Positions 1 through 9,425 are shown, counted from the stretch's first letter. The stretch is 48,415 bases of DNA from Planctomycetota bacterium (GCA_021800165.1 JAJYZF010000026.1:1-48415); one strand, 5' to 3'. Program-made: numbers and translations. Notes: generated from the letters alone by a model not told the origin.

Positions 1-942
1 ACAGTCTTTCCTGTATTTGCGATAGGCTGAGAAATAGTCGCACCCCAGCGTTCCTGGAAAATCTTCCCCCAACACCGCCCGAAGAACCTGCGATCCCCTT
101 GAGCGATCAATCCGGAAGAGCGTAAAGGGTTCGGCGCGGAAGCACCAGGTCCAATGGGGCCGGCCGTTGGTCTTGTGTCCGGTCTCATCCGTGTTCACCA
201 CCGCTTGGCCGGGCAGCATCTGCTGCAAGACCCCATGCGGCTCCGCCATCGCCGTGCTGACCTTCTGGATCACCTTGGCCAGTTGTCCCCGCGAGATCGG
301 CAACTGCAATACATCGCGGCAGAACTTACGGATCGTGGAAAATGAACAATGGCAGGATCCCTTGAGGCACGCCACCCACGCCGTGAGTCGTGGGCCGACC
401 AAGCCGCTGTTCTGAATTTCCGGTGGTAGCGACGCGTAATGGACTTTTTGACAATGCGGGCAGAAGTACCCATGGCTGCGATGCTCTGTAACCTCCACCG
501 GCACTCCCGGTATTTCCACCTGCTGAATCTTGCGCGGCGGCTGGTCCAATGGTCGCACTCGGCCGCCGCAGTCCGGGCAGCGGCCCACTCGATAATCTAC
601 CACCCGATTGATCTGTTCCGGGGTAAAAGGCTCACGTTCGCGACGCGGGTGCCCCTTCTGGCCACCGATGGAACGTTTTTCTCCCGGCGGCAGGGGCGGT
701 GGCGGTGGTTTGACAATATCACTGGACGGAGGCTTGGAGGAATTCGAGGAGTTTTTCGAGAGGCGCGCCACTTGGGCCAACAACGCAGCCACCTGTTTGG
801 AAAGTGCGGTCCCGACGCATCGGGACTGTTGCAACGCTGCAATGGTAGCATCGCGCAGAGCCGATTGCGACCTGAGATCGACAACCAAAACTTCCAGTTC
901 GGTGATACGCTGCTGATAGGTTTGTTCGGTACGTGCATCCAT
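1..942 (-). CDS. IS66-family transposase (TnpC type), N-terminal part, runs off left edge
   Basis: The reading frame is open from an ATG at 942 to the window edge (314 codons), so the C-terminal part is missing. The order of parts is typical of IS66 transposases: an N-terminal coiled-coil segment, a Ser/Asn/Pro-rich linker (KNSSNSSKPPSSD), a zinc-finger region with paired Cys (CPDCGG, then CPHCQ), and the start of the DDE catalytic core. TDETG carries the first Asp and CDYFSAY the second; the final Glu lies outside. No TnpA or TnpB accessory ORF lies upstream, as in the subgroup of IS66 elements that has only the transposase. An 18-bp palindrome (809-826) is embedded in frame and encodes SRCVGT in the coiled coil. 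Family assignment is secure; activity cannot be judged. Confidence 0.9.
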   Translation of the reverse strand, partial: MDARTEQTYQQRITELEVLVVDLRSQSALRDATIAALQQSRCVGTALSKQVAALLAQVARLSKNSSNSSKPPSSDIVKPPPPPLPPGEKRSIGGQKGHPRREREPFTPEQINRVVDYRVGRCPDCGGRVRPLDQPPRKIQQVEIPGVPVEVTEHRSHGYFCPHCQKVHYASLPPEIQNSGLVGPRLTAWVACLKGSCHCSFSTIRKFCRDVLQLPISRGQLAKVIQKVSTAMAEPHGVLQQMLPGQAVVNTDETGHKTNGRPHWTWCFRAEPFTLFRIDRSRGSQVLRAVLGEDFPGTLGCDYFSAYRKYRKDC

Positions 943-1060
943 GCCGTTTTGACCAATCCTTTGATCCGATTATTTTATCGGACGGATTGTGTGCAACGCT
1001 CAAATTTTATCCTGAACTTTTTCGTGGGAATTTATTTGCTTTTCTTCTGGGGGGGGGTAC
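1..1060 (-). mobile_element. IS66-like insertion sequence, partial
   Basis: The transposase gene and about 120 bp upstream of it probably belong to one insertion sequence truncated by the window edge. I could not identify a terminal inverted repeat. The right limit near the run of nine G residues at 1049-1057 is a guess, because the other end is outside the window. Confidence 0.4.
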
Positions 1061-1144
1061 ACTTTATCCATGGTCAGGCTCATTGTGAGCTTGACAGGCC
1101 GGAAAGGCCGTGAACGGCTACCAATAGAGTAAAGGAGAATAGGT

Positions 1145-2119
1145 ATGGCCGAGCTCATAACTCCCCACCGAGGCGAGCAACGCCTGAGCCTGGAGCAGCT
1201 TCATGCCTGGGAGAATCTGCGTCTGGGCATGTTTATTCATTTTGGGATGAGCACGTTTGATGGCGATGAGTTATCCCGTGGTGATAAGCCTTCCACCGTG
1301 TACGCGCCGGATCGGTTGGATGTGGATCAATGGCTAAGCGTGGCCCGCGATGCGGGCATGAAATATGCGGTGCTGACCACCAAGCATGTGGCGGGCCATT
1401 GTCTGTGGCCCACCCGCTATAACGATTATCACGTGGGAACCAGCGGCAACCCGACGGATGTCGTGGAGGCCTTTGTAAAAGCCTGCCACAAACAAGGCCT
1501 GATGCCGGGGCTGTATTATTGTGCCTGGGACAATCACAATGTCTTTGGATCCGCAACGCCCAGCATGACCAAATGGGAATGGGCGTTTACCACGCAGGAA
1601 TATCAGGAATTTCAATGGCGGCAGATTGATGAACTGATGGATCGCTACGGGGAGGTGGGAATCTGGTGGATGGATATTCCCAAGGTGTTGCCGCGGGACT
1701 ATCGGCAAAAGCTCTATACGCACATTGCCGGACGGCAGCCGAAAGCCCTGATTTTTTACAACAACGGCATCGGGGACGGGCGCAATTATCCTTATGCGGA
1801 CGCCTGGCCTTCGGATGGGGTGATGATTGAGAGATTTTTACCCAACAGCCAGTTGGGCCATCAACCGTGGCGGGAATTTGACGGTAAAAAATACTACATG
1901 GTGGGTGAGGTGTGTGATCCGATCGGCAAGGAATGGTTTTTTGTGGACGGTGATAAGCCGCGCAGCGATGCGGAATTACTGGGCATGTACTTGACCTCCA
2001 CGAGCCGACGGGCCAATCTGCTGCTGGATGTACCGCCGGATCGGCACGGTTTAATACCGCAAATGCACGTGGAGGCGTTGTTGAGGTTACGCCGGAATAT
2101 AGAAAAGATGGGAGGTTGA
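1145..2119 (+). CDS. alpha-L-fucosidase, GH29 family
   Basis: A 324-residue protein that probably hydrolyses terminal alpha-L-fucosyl linkages by a retaining mechanism. Visible GH29 features are GMFIHFG near residue 28, the TTKHVAGHCLWPT segment matching the usual KHHDGFxLWPT, and IWWMD, in which Asp177 is the likely nucleophile. No signal peptide is seen, so the enzyme is probably cytoplasmic and acts on imported oligosaccharides. It is short for the family and lacks the C-terminal beta-sandwich. The ATG follows AAAGGAG with good spacing. It converges on the P-type ATPase gene with only 20 bp between stops. The His-His pair of the usual substrate-binding motif is His-Val here, so linkage specificity may differ. 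Confidence 0.85.
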   Translation: MAELITPHRGEQRLSLEQLHAWENLRLGMFIHFGMSTFDGDELSRGDKPSTVYAPDRLDVDQWLSVARDAGMKYAVLTTKHVAGHCLWPTRYNDYHVGTSGNPTDVVEAFVKACHKQGLMPGLYYCAWDNHNVFGSATPSMTKWEWAFTTQEYQEFQWRQIDELMDRYGEVGIWWMDIPKVLPRDYRQKLYTHIAGRQPKALIFYNNGIGDGRNYPYADAWPSDGVMIERFLPNSQLGHQPWREFDGKKYYMVGEVCDPIGKEWFFVDGDKPRSDAELLGMYLTSTSRRANLLLDVPPDRHGLIPQMHVEALLRLRRNIEKMGG

Positions 2120-2139
2120 GACGCGGCGGTGCGCGGCTG

Positions 2140-4107
2140 CTACATATCGGAGATGCTGTGCGGGGCTAGCGTAGCACGCAGGGCGTTGAGCACCACCAAT
2201 ACGTCAATGACTTCCTGCAGCACGGCTCCGCCCACGGGAGGCAGATAGCCGGCGGCGGCCACACCTACGGCAATTAACGATAGCACAATACCACCCACGG
2301 CCGACTCTAGTGCAATGGTGCGCAGACGACGGGCAATGTGTAAGAATTCATCGACCTTACGCAGGGAAGAATCGAGGATGACTGCGGCGGCCGCCTCGGC
2401 GGTGACGTCCGACGTTCGTCCAAATGCAATACCCACTGTTGCGGCCAACAGTGCCGGGGCATCGTTGATGCCGTCGCCCAGGTAGGCGGTACGATGCTGG
2501 GATGTTTCGGCTTTGACAATGGCCAATTTTTCTTCCGGTGATTTTTCGGCATAGATGGTGGAAATGCCCACTCGTGCGGCCAGATCATGTGCCTCGGCGG
2601 CACGGTCTCCGGTCAGCAATATCATTCGGCCAATATCGTGCTTGGGGCCAAGATGATGCATGAAGGATTTTACCTCAGCGCGTGGTTCATCCTGAAACTG
2701 GAAAGTGGCGGCATACGTGTCGTCCACAATCAGCACACATTCCAGGCCGGGGCCCACTGGCGGCAGTTGTGCGGCAATAGCCGGGGAAACATATTTGCGT
2801 CCGGTGACGACGACGCGGTGGCCATCCACAGTGCCGGCCAGGCCCTGGCCGGGAGGTTCGTTGACATCCGTCACGGGAAGCAGTGCCATGGGTTGGCTTT
2901 GCACCGCGAGGTTGATGGCGCCGGCGAGGGGATGTTTAGAATACTGTTCCAGACTAGCCGCGTAGCGGAGGGCCTGCTCCCGGGTGAACCCATTGGCGGC
3001 GGCAACGTGGGTGAGACGCGGCTCACCAAACGTCAGCGTGCCGGTTTTATCAAAGAAGAAAGCTCGGCAAGTGGGAAGTTGCTCGAGGACCGCAGGATCT
3101 TTGATGATAATACCGCGCCGCGCCGCAAGCGAAATGGATCCGATGATGGCTACGGGTATGGCAATCAGCAGGGGGCACGGGGTGGCCACCACCAGCACGG
3201 CCAAAAAGCGTACAGGATCCCGGGCTAGAATGCCGGCAATCAAGGCAATCAGAACGGCTATCGGCGTATACATTGCTCCCAGGGTATCGCCGATGCGGCG
3301 GAGTTTGGGGCGTTGTTGTTCGGATTCCTTCATGACTTCCATAATGCGTGCGTAGCGGGAATCCTGGGGTTTTCGGGTGACGGTGATGGCCATCAGCGAA
3401 GAACCATTGACCGAACCCGACAGCACTTCTGATCCGGGTGCCTTGGCTATTTGATAAGGTTCGCCGGTAAGATACGATTCATCCATGGTCCCGTGGCCTT
3501 CCTGCACCACACCGTCGGCAGGGCAAATTTCGTGGGCATAAACCAGCAGTGTTTCGCCAGGAAGAATATCGGTGATGGCAATGTCGAGAACCGCGCCGTT
3601 AGCGCGGCGATGGGCGACCGACGGCATGCGTTTGGCCAACGCTCTAAGCACAGAAGAAGCACTGCGCACGGCATAGGCCTCCAACGTTTCTCCGCCGGAA
3701 AGCATGAGCACCACGAGAGTCCCGGCCAGATATTGACCAAGTATGGCGGCGGTGACAATGGAAATGCCGGCCAGTAGGTCAGAGCCAAACTTGCCGCGCA
3801 GCATTTGCCCAAGCAGACCCAACACCAGAGGCGTACCGCCAAGAAGCAGCGCCACCCATAGCGGGATGTCGCGGGCAGGTTCGCCAGCACCAACGGCAAA
3901 ACGCAACACCAGATAAACGGCAATGGCCACAAGGGCAAGAAAGGCAATGGATGCGTGAAAATAGGACTCTACATTTGCATGTCCAGCCGCCGCCGGTGTT
4001 GGTGGGGGAGGCTTGGCTGCGCTGGCCGGTTTTTTACCTGGGTGATCCCGCAGAGGCTCGTTCCTGGCTGGCGTGTTGTCTGGGGCATCAGAGGGTGGAC
4101 TGGACAT
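2140..4107 (-). CDS. P1B-type heavy-metal-translocating ATPase with TPC motif
   Basis: A 655-residue membrane cation pump. Motifs in order are TGE in the actuator domain, TPCPLL in the ion-binding transmembrane helix (about residue 306), DKTGTLT with the phosphorylated Asp near 351, SKHPLA in the nucleotide domain and GDGINDAP near 543. The last helix carries QEVIDVLVVLNALR instead of the HEGGT signature of cobalt-type pumps. TPC with a QE/LN last helix recalls the group called P1B-5 (nickel/iron), but no C-terminal hemerythrin domain is present. No N-terminal CxxC metal-binding domain is seen; the cytosolic N-terminus is Pro/Ala-rich. I chose the ATG at 4107, preceded by GGGGAA, over a TTG at 4245. 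The metal is not resolved. Confidence 0.88.
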   Translation of the reverse strand: MSSPPSDAPDNTPARNEPLRDHPGKKPASAAKPPPPTPAAAGHANVESYFHASIAFLALVAIAVYLVLRFAVGAGEPARDIPLWVALLLGGTPLVLGLLGQMLRGKFGSDLLAGISIVTAAILGQYLAGTLVVLMLSGGETLEAYAVRSASSVLRALAKRMPSVAHRRANGAVLDIAITDILPGETLLVYAHEICPADGVVQEGHGTMDESYLTGEPYQIAKAPGSEVLSGSVNGSSLMAITVTRKPQDSRYARIMEVMKESEQQRPKLRRIGDTLGAMYTPIAVLIALIAGILARDPVRFLAVLVVATPCPLLIAIPVAIIGSISLAARRGIIIKDPAVLEQLPTCRAFFFDKTGTLTFGEPRLTHVAAANGFTREQALRYAASLEQYSKHPLAGAINLAVQSQPMALLPVTDVNEPPGQGLAGTVDGHRVVVTGRKYVSPAIAAQLPPVGPGLECVLIVDDTYAATFQFQDEPRAEVKSFMHHLGPKHDIGRMILLTGDRAAEAHDLAARVGISTIYAEKSPEEKLAIVKAETSQHRTAYLGDGINDAPALLAATVGIAFGRTSDVTAEAAAAVILDSSLRKVDEFLHIARRLRTIALESAVGGIVLSLIAVGVAAAGYLPPVGGAVLQEVIDVLVVLNALRATLAPHSISDM

Positions 4108-4271
4108 AAATTTCCCCAAATTTACAGCGCCGACGCGCCCATCATGCCCGATTATTTTGGCCGGGACAAGCGCAGTGCGTAGACCAGATTGTGGTAGGGG
4201 ATTGATGGTATGGCTGCGGGACTCCAGGAAATTGGCCGTACGCAAAAGCGGTTTCCTGACGCCTGATGGGC

Positions 4272-5600
4272 TTACCAGGCTACCGCCAGCACATCAACCT
4301 CATGGCAACGCATGCTCTGGGGAACAGTGATTTCCAGTTGTCCATCATGCCAGGTATGGGGTACTCTTGCGGCCGTGCCAAGCAGGGTGATGGACTTGGG
4401 ACGCTGGACGCCGCGCACCACCACCGGGGCGGTTGGCTGCGGCAACAGGAAAAGATACCACAGGCCCTGATTGACGGTTATGGGCACATTACTTTGTTCG
4501 GGATAAGGCCCAGGGGTGGAACCGATAATGGCGGAGCGGCGAAGCTGCATCCATGCGGCAAGCTCGGAAAAGCGCTGGTAGGCAACGGCAGGTAATTCGC
4601 CATTGGGGCGCGGGCCTACGTTGATGAGCACATTTCCACCCCAGGTTCGCAAATGCGCCAACAAAGCCAACAGCCAAGCGGTGGAGTGATAATCTTCATC
4701 CTGAGTGTAGCCCCAGCCGGACTTTTGCCAGCAGTGACAGGTTTCAAACCAACCGCTGAACTTCTCGGTCGGCTGGCAACATTCGGTACACCCGAAATCG
4801 CCGTCACAACTGCGGCTGTTCAAAACGATATGCGGCTGGAGCTGGCGTGCGCGGTCGCGGATGGCATTGTCGTGCTCGCCGCCATCGAGCCACAGCAAGT
4901 CAATGCGGCCGTAGTTGGTGAGAAGCTCCTCCACACGGTGGTGAACAAGTTCACGGCGGCGGGCATCATGGTCGGCGGGTTTGGGAGCAAGGGTGCAGGG
5001 CAAGTGGCGGGTATTGAAGTGGGGGCGGCCGGGAAATCGCGCCGGATCTTCCGTACCGTAGTTGAAGCTTTTATAATTGCGATCAAAAAACCAATCCGGC
5101 GGCGAACAATAAAGGCCGACTTTTAAGCCGTAGCGGCGGCACGCTTCCACGTATGGTCGCACCAGATCTCGTCCGCCAAGGTGCGACTGTACGCCCAAAG
5201 AGCTGTAACGGCTTGGCCATAGGGTATAGCCGTCGTGATGCTGAGCAGTGAGCACGGCATATTGAAAGCCGGCACCTGCAGCCGCCTTCAGCCATGGATC
5301 CGGGTCGTAGCAATCGGGCTGAAAGCGGGGTGCCAAGGCCCAATAATCTTCTGGAATAATTTTGTTTTTACCTTGAGCCGCGGCATCCCATGGGGTATTG
5401 GCGATCATGCCCCAGGATAAATCAATACCGCCATGCACGGCCGAAATTCCCCAATGGATAAACAATCCCAGGCCGGCCTGCGGGAACCATTGGGCTTCGG
5501 GGTGGGTGGTGTGGGTATTGATCTGCGGCGCTCTGATGCCCAAGGCCGCATGCTGTGCGGCCGCAGCGGCTGCGGCGGTATCTACAACGGAGGTGGTCAT
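4272..5600 (-). CDS. alpha-L-fucosidase, GH29 family (second copy)
   Basis: A 442-residue GH29 enzyme only distantly similar to the one at 1145-2119. Signatures are GLFIHWG, the substrate-binding AQHHDGYTLWPSRYS, and LLWLDGGEHD, whose Asp (about residue 239) is the expected nucleophile. A C-terminal beta-sandwich is likely from its length and from the VLINVGPRPNGELP boundary motif. No signal peptide is evident. I chose the ATG at 5600 because AAGGAG lies 10 nt upstream; an ATG at 5609 would touch that site, and 5663 lacks one. The P-type ATPase gene follows on the same strand after 164 bp. Two divergent fucosidases so close together suggest use of more than one fucosyl linkage, which is inference. 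Confidence 0.9.
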   Translation of the reverse strand: MTTSVVDTAAAAAAAQHAALGIRAPQINTHTTHPEAQWFPQAGLGLFIHWGISAVHGGIDLSWGMIANTPWDAAAQGKNKIIPEDYWALAPRFQPDCYDPDPWLKAAAGAGFQYAVLTAQHHDGYTLWPSRYSSLGVQSHLGGRDLVRPYVEACRRYGLKVGLYCSPPDWFFDRNYKSFNYGTEDPARFPGRPHFNTRHLPCTLAPKPADHDARRRELVHHRVEELLTNYGRIDLLWLDGGEHDNAIRDRARQLQPHIVLNSRSCDGDFGCTECCQPTEKFSGWFETCHCWQKSGWGYTQDEDYHSTAWLLALLAHLRTWGGNVLINVGPRPNGELPAVAYQRFSELAAWMQLRRSAIIGSTPGPYPEQSNVPITVNQGLWYLFLLPQPTAPVVVRGVQRPKSITLLGTAARVPHTWHDGQLEITVPQSMRCHEVDVLAVAW

Positions 5601-5715
5601 AACCTGCATGCTCCTTTTGGTCCATGCGTGCTTTTCGAGCCGGTCATCGTGTCGTAACCGCATGGAAATGTCAAGGATTCACGCGTTACCATTTTGGAGG
5701 CCGGGACATCACCAT

Positions 5716-5744
5716 TTGAAGATATTGGAAAGCAAGCCTAAAAT
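5716..5744 (+). promoter_or_regulatory. sigma70-type promoter for the redoxin gene
   Basis: TTGAAG (5716-5721) and TAAAAT (5739-5744) are separated by exactly 17 bp, 54 bp upstream of the chosen ATG at 5799. The -10 box matches consensus at five of six positions and the -35 box at four of six. Confidence 0.5.
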
Positions 5745-5798
5745 AGTTCACCAGTGCCTTAAGCATGGCCGATCAGTTTGCAGGAGTGGTCTATCTTG

Positions 5799-6959
5799 AT
5801 GAATCGACGAACAATAACCGTAGTGGTTGTCTTTGCGCTCGCCATGGTGGGTTTTATGGCGGAAATGCTGGCAGTGCCACATTCTAAAGGATCTGCCGTA
5901 GAGCTGGTCCCCGCCCAACAGGCGGCGATGGCTGCCGAGAAAGCGCAGTTGCGGCGGCTGGAAGCCGTGTTACGTCCAGACTTCAAGCAACTTCAGGTGG
6001 TGATGCCGGATGCGAAAGTGATGCTTAGCGCCCAATCCCGCGCCGCTTTGGCTCCTAAGGTTCTGCCGCTTTTCAAAAAGGCTGTGGTGGTGCTCGATGG
6101 CTTCCTCAAAAAGCACCCGCACGAAAACGATGGGGTGCGGGAATTGCGGGACCATTTTCTGGGCATGTCGGTGGTGTTTGGCGATGCCGGAGCCAAGGCG
6201 GCGCTGGAAGCTGCTGCTGCCGGGGGCACTCGGAGGAACCGATTGACGGCTCGATTGGAGTTAATGCAAGCCGCATGGTTGCTCCACGCACATGACGCGG
6301 CAGCGCAGGAAAAGACCTTGGCAACCATGACGATTTTAGCCAAGGCCAATCCGACCAGCGACCAGATTTCGCGCACGCTTTACACCATGCGGGAATTTGG
6401 GGCTGCCAACAATGCGCTGCGCGATCAGGCCATGCACATTATCGTGCATCACCTCACGGGGCCATTAGCGCAGATGATTCAAGAAGCGCAGCAGCGGCAG
6501 GCCGTCTTGAATGACTTTCAGGGTAAATCGGTCACGGTACGCGGTCGTTTGCTGGGGGGGAAAACTTTTTCCACAAAGGTGTGGAAGGGTAAGGTGGTGA
6601 TTGTGGATTTCTGGGCCACCTGGTGCCCGCCTTGTCGCATGAGTCTGCCCGGATTGGAAGCCCTCTATAGCAAATATCATCGTCATGGCCTGGAGGTTCT
6701 GGGTATTTCCAATGACCGCACGGCAGCGGCACTGCGAACATTTCTGAAAGCCAATCCGAAAATCGCCTGGCCACAGATGTTTACTCCCCATTCAAATTGG
6801 AACCCACTGACCAAAAAGTATGGCGTGAGCGGCTTTGGAATTCCCGTTCAATTCATCATCGACCGCCAAGGTGTGGTGCGGCGCATCGTCAAGGGTTTTG
6901 ACCCTTCCAAGGAAGCCGGCAACATAGCCTTGGTTAAAAAGCTGCTGGCGGAAAAATAG
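5799..6959 (+). CDS. exported TlpA-like thioredoxin-fold protein
   Basis: A 386-residue protein. Residues 1-25 form a signal or anchor segment (MNRRTITVVVVFALAMVG), so the mature protein is probably periplasmic. A helical Ala/Leu-rich region of about 200 residues of unknown role follows. The C-terminal domain (about 245-386) is a TlpA/ResA-like redoxin: FWATWCPPCR with the redox pair Cys276 and Cys279, and a GIP segment with the cis-Pro opposite the active site. It probably reduces disulfides of exported or cytochrome c-type proteins, which is inferred from the family. The ATG at 5799 was preferred over an in-frame TTG at 5778 because the hydrophobic segment starts there, although AGGAG lies a little far (12 nt). 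Confidence 0.82.
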   Translation: MNRRTITVVVVFALAMVGFMAEMLAVPHSKGSAVELVPAQQAAMAAEKAQLRRLEAVLRPDFKQLQVVMPDAKVMLSAQSRAALAPKVLPLFKKAVVVLDGFLKKHPHENDGVRELRDHFLGMSVVFGDAGAKAALEAAAAGGTRRNRLTARLELMQAAWLLHAHDAAAQEKTLATMTILAKANPTSDQISRTLYTMREFGAANNALRDQAMHIIVHHLTGPLAQMIQEAQQRQAVLNDFQGKSVTVRGRLLGGKTFSTKVWKGKVVIVDFWATWCPPCRMSLPGLEALYSKYHRHGLEVLGISNDRTAAALRTFLKANPKIAWPQMFTPHSNWNPLTKKYGVSGFGIPVQFIIDRQGVVRRIVKGFDPSKEAGNIALVKKLLAEK

Positions 6960-7002
6960 GACCCATGGGTTGTGTTGAGATGCCGGATGGACCGGCTTGC
7001 GT

Positions 7003-7008
7003 TACAAT
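7003..7008 (+). promoter_or_regulatory. -10 box placed for leaderless transcription of aroB
   Basis: TACAAT matches the -10 consensus at five of six positions and ends 6 nt before the aroB ATG at 7015. No Shine-Dalgarno sequence precedes that ATG. A start at the usual distance would give a message with almost no leader. No well-placed -35 box was found; a TTGAGA lies too far upstream. Confidence 0.4.
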
Positions 7009-7014
7009 TCTGCC

Positions 7015-8133
7015 ATGCCAAAGATTGATATTCAGTTACCCGCGGCCGCGTTGCCTGATTATTCAGTCCACGTTGACTCTGGCCTGCTGGGGAGACTGGG
7101 GAAAATGGTGCACCAGATAGCACCGGCCCCCGGTTGTGCCCTGATCACGGATTCCGTGGTGGCCCAGCTTTACGGAAAGCAGGCCCGCGACTCGCTGGAA
7201 CAGGTTGGATTCAAGGTAACCTTGTTCGTATTTCCGGCGGGGGAATCTTCCAAAACCACCCGCGTGGTGGAGGCCGCTTACGATGTCTTGCTGACCGACC
7301 GCCTGGAACGCCGCAGTCCGGTGGTGGCCTTAGGGGGCGGCGTAGTCGGAGATTTAGCTGGGTTTGTCGCGGCTACCCTTTTGCGCGGCGTCCCGTTCGT
7401 TCAGGTACCAACCACACTTTTAGCCGCGGTGGATGCCAGTGTCGGCGGCAAGGTGGGGGTTGACCATGCCCACGGTAAGAACATGGTCGGCGCGTTTCAC
7501 CATCCGTGTGCGGTGCTCATGGATGTACAAACGCTGCGTACTCTGCCGAAAATTGAACTCCAGTGCGGACTGGCGGAATGTGTGAAACATGCCATTATAC
7601 GCGATGCTAGGCTCTTTGATTTTATTGGTGCTAACCTGCCGGCAATTTTTGCCCGCAACTCCGACGTACTTGTGGAACTGGTGGCCTGGAATGTGCGCAT
7701 TAAATCAGCCATCGTGATGGCAGACCCTTATGAACAGGGTGTGCGCGCTGTTCTAAATCTTGGTCATACTTTCGGCCATGCGCTGGAAACTCTGGCCGGC
7801 TATAAGGGCTTAAAACATGGGCAGGCGGTCGGACTTGGTACCTTGGCCGCCAGTACCATGGCCCGCAAGCGCGGCATACTCGATGAAACCAGCCACACAA
7901 AAATTGAGACTTTACTGCGCCGCATTGGTCTGCTGGAAACGCCGCCCGCTGTGGACATTACCGCGGTCATGGAACTGATGCGTGGCGATAAAAAAGTTCG
8001 CGATGGCCAACTGCGACTGATATTGCCCACGGCAATCGGATCCGCGGAAATTATTTCCGACGCCCGACCCGATGAAATTGCCGCCGCTCTGGAAGCCATT
8101 GCTTCACCGTTAAACGGTGGAGTACGGCGATGA
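7015..8133 (+). CDS. aroB: 3-dehydroquinate synthase
   Basis: A 372-residue enzyme of the shikimate pathway that converts DAHP to 3-dehydroquinate using NAD+ and a divalent metal in the cytoplasm. Recognisable family motifs are GESSKT, the glycine-rich NAD-binding ALGGGVVGDLAGFVAAT, PTTLLAAVDASVGGKVGVD, GLAECVKH, and the metal-binding NLGHTFGHALE with a following HGQAV. Length is normal for AroB. The start is the ATG at 7015; an upstream in-frame TTG at 6997 adds six residues of no conserved kind. The stop overlaps the next ATG as ATGA, so translation is probably coupled to dprA. Confidence 0.96.
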   Translation: MPKIDIQLPAAALPDYSVHVDSGLLGRLGKMVHQIAPAPGCALITDSVVAQLYGKQARDSLEQVGFKVTLFVFPAGESSKTTRVVEAAYDVLLTDRLERRSPVVALGGGVVGDLAGFVAATLLRGVPFVQVPTTLLAAVDASVGGKVGVDHAHGKNMVGAFHHPCAVLMDVQTLRTLPKIELQCGLAECVKHAIIRDARLFDFIGANLPAIFARNSDVLVELVAWNVRIKSAIVMADPYEQGVRAVLNLGHTFGHALETLAGYKGLKHGQAVGLGTLAASTMARKRGILDETSHTKIETLLRRIGLLETPPAVDITAVMELMRGDKKVRDGQLRLILPTAIGSAEIISDARPDEIAAALEAIASPLNGGVRR

Positions 8134-9413
8134 GCCAACTCGAAGCAACCGCCGGTTCGCCGGTACCGGACTTGCGCGAGGTGGTATTGGCGCGGCTGCA
8201 TCTGCGGGCCACGCCCGGCTTCGGTCCAGTGTTGATTCAACGGGCTATCACGGCCCTGGGTTCACCGCAACGGGTTCTCGCGGCCAGTGCCGGTGAACTC
8301 TCGCAAATAGAGGGCTTAGGGGCTCAACGGGCCGAGACGATCGTGAGGGCCAAGCGCGATAACGTGCCGGAAAAGTTGCTCGATGAGTGTGCGCAAAGCG
8401 GAATCACCATTCTTTCTCCGGAAGATGCTCGCTGGCCTATGCATTTGCGCACCATCGCGGATCCGCCGGTGGTGCTATTCATGCGCGGACGGATATTGGC
8501 CCAGGATAATAAGGCCGTTGGCGTGGTCGGCTCACGTCGTTGTACGCTTTATGGGCGCGAGCAGGCCCAGAGGTTCGCTTCCGATCTGGCCGCGGCCGGC
8601 TTGACTGTGATCAGCGGCGGCGCTCGCGGCGTAGATACCGCGGCTCATGTCGGGGCTTTGCGGGCGGGTGGGCGCACCGTGGTCGTGCAGGGTTGTGGTT
8701 TACATCATTGCTATCCCGACGAAAATGCTGAACTTTATGAGCAGATCATCGGCCAGGATCGCGGGGCGGTGCTAAGTGAAATGCTGCCGGACGAACCACC
8801 GCTGCCGGAAAATTTCCCGCCACGAAATCGCATCATCGCGGGTATGTCGTTGGGAATTCTGGTCATTGAAGCCAACCTTAAAAGTGGTTCATTGATTACC
8901 GCCCGTCTGGCGGCTGATGACTACGGCCGTGAAGTTTTTGCCGTGCCCGGCCGTGTGGATTCACCGGCCAGTGCCGGTACGCACCATCTGCTTAAAACCG
9001 GCTCGGCCTCCCTGGTGGAGAATGCCGAAGATGTGGTGTTGATTTTGGGTGGACAGTCCACGGTGGCGCCGAATTTGTTCGCCTCCTCCAAGGCGGATCC
9101 TTCGCCGGAATTGCCGACGTTGGGGATACCGCCGACACCGGAATTGCCTGCGCGTGTAGCCCATGTGGGTCTCAAGGCCACGCCGGAACGGCCGGCCTCG
9201 GCCGTATCCCCAGATTCACGAGTTCAACGGCTCACGGCGGTGCAGCAGAAAATTGTCGCAGCACTGTGCTCGGGAGAATTGGATGTGGACAGTATCTGCG
9301 ATGCCACCGCGTTGAAGGCGGCGGTGGTGCTCTCGGAATTGACGTTTTTACAGATTTCCGGCCAAGTCCAACGGATCAGCGGTCATACGTACGCTCGATC
9401 CGGCAAAAGTTAA
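8130..9413 (+). CDS. dprA: DNA-processing protein DprA
   Basis: A 427-residue DprA/Smf protein, which loads RecA on incoming single-stranded DNA during transformation. Residues 1-80 contain a helix-hairpin-helix region (PGFGPVLIQRAI, IEGLGAQRAE). The Rossmann-like core follows with GVVGSRRCTLYG, SGGARGVDTAAH, PPRNRIIAGMS and SGSLITARLA. A linker rich in Pro, Glu and Leu repeats leads to a C-terminal winged-helix domain (about 365-420). All usual motifs are present. It overlaps aroB by 4 bp and is followed after 12 bp by a NUDIX gene, so the three are probably cotranscribed. Whether the organism is naturally competent cannot be seen here. Confidence 0.95.
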   Translation: MSQLEATAGSPVPDLREVVLARLHLRATPGFGPVLIQRAITALGSPQRVLAASAGELSQIEGLGAQRAETIVRAKRDNVPEKLLDECAQSGITILSPEDARWPMHLRTIADPPVVLFMRGRILAQDNKAVGVVGSRRCTLYGREQAQRFASDLAAAGLTVISGGARGVDTAAHVGALRAGGRTVVVQGCGLHHCYPDENAELYEQIIGQDRGAVLSEMLPDEPPLPENFPPRNRIIAGMSLGILVIEANLKSGSLITARLAADDYGREVFAVPGRVDSPASAGTHHLLKTGSASLVENAEDVVLILGGQSTVAPNLFASSKADPSPELPTLGIPPTPELPARVAHVGLKATPERPASAVSPDSRVQRLTAVQQKIVAALCSGELDVDSICDATALKAAVVLSELTFLQISGQVQRISGHTYARSGKS

Positions 9414-9425
9414 AAGGATTCCCTC

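Noticed and set aside
439..1113. 224-residue plus-strand ORF at the left end
   Set aside because: It is the antisense of the IS66 transposase frame, which has clear family motifs on the minus strand.
1091..1120. Promoter for the first fucosidase from TTGACA at 1091
   Set aside because: No acceptable -10 box lies 16-18 bp downstream.
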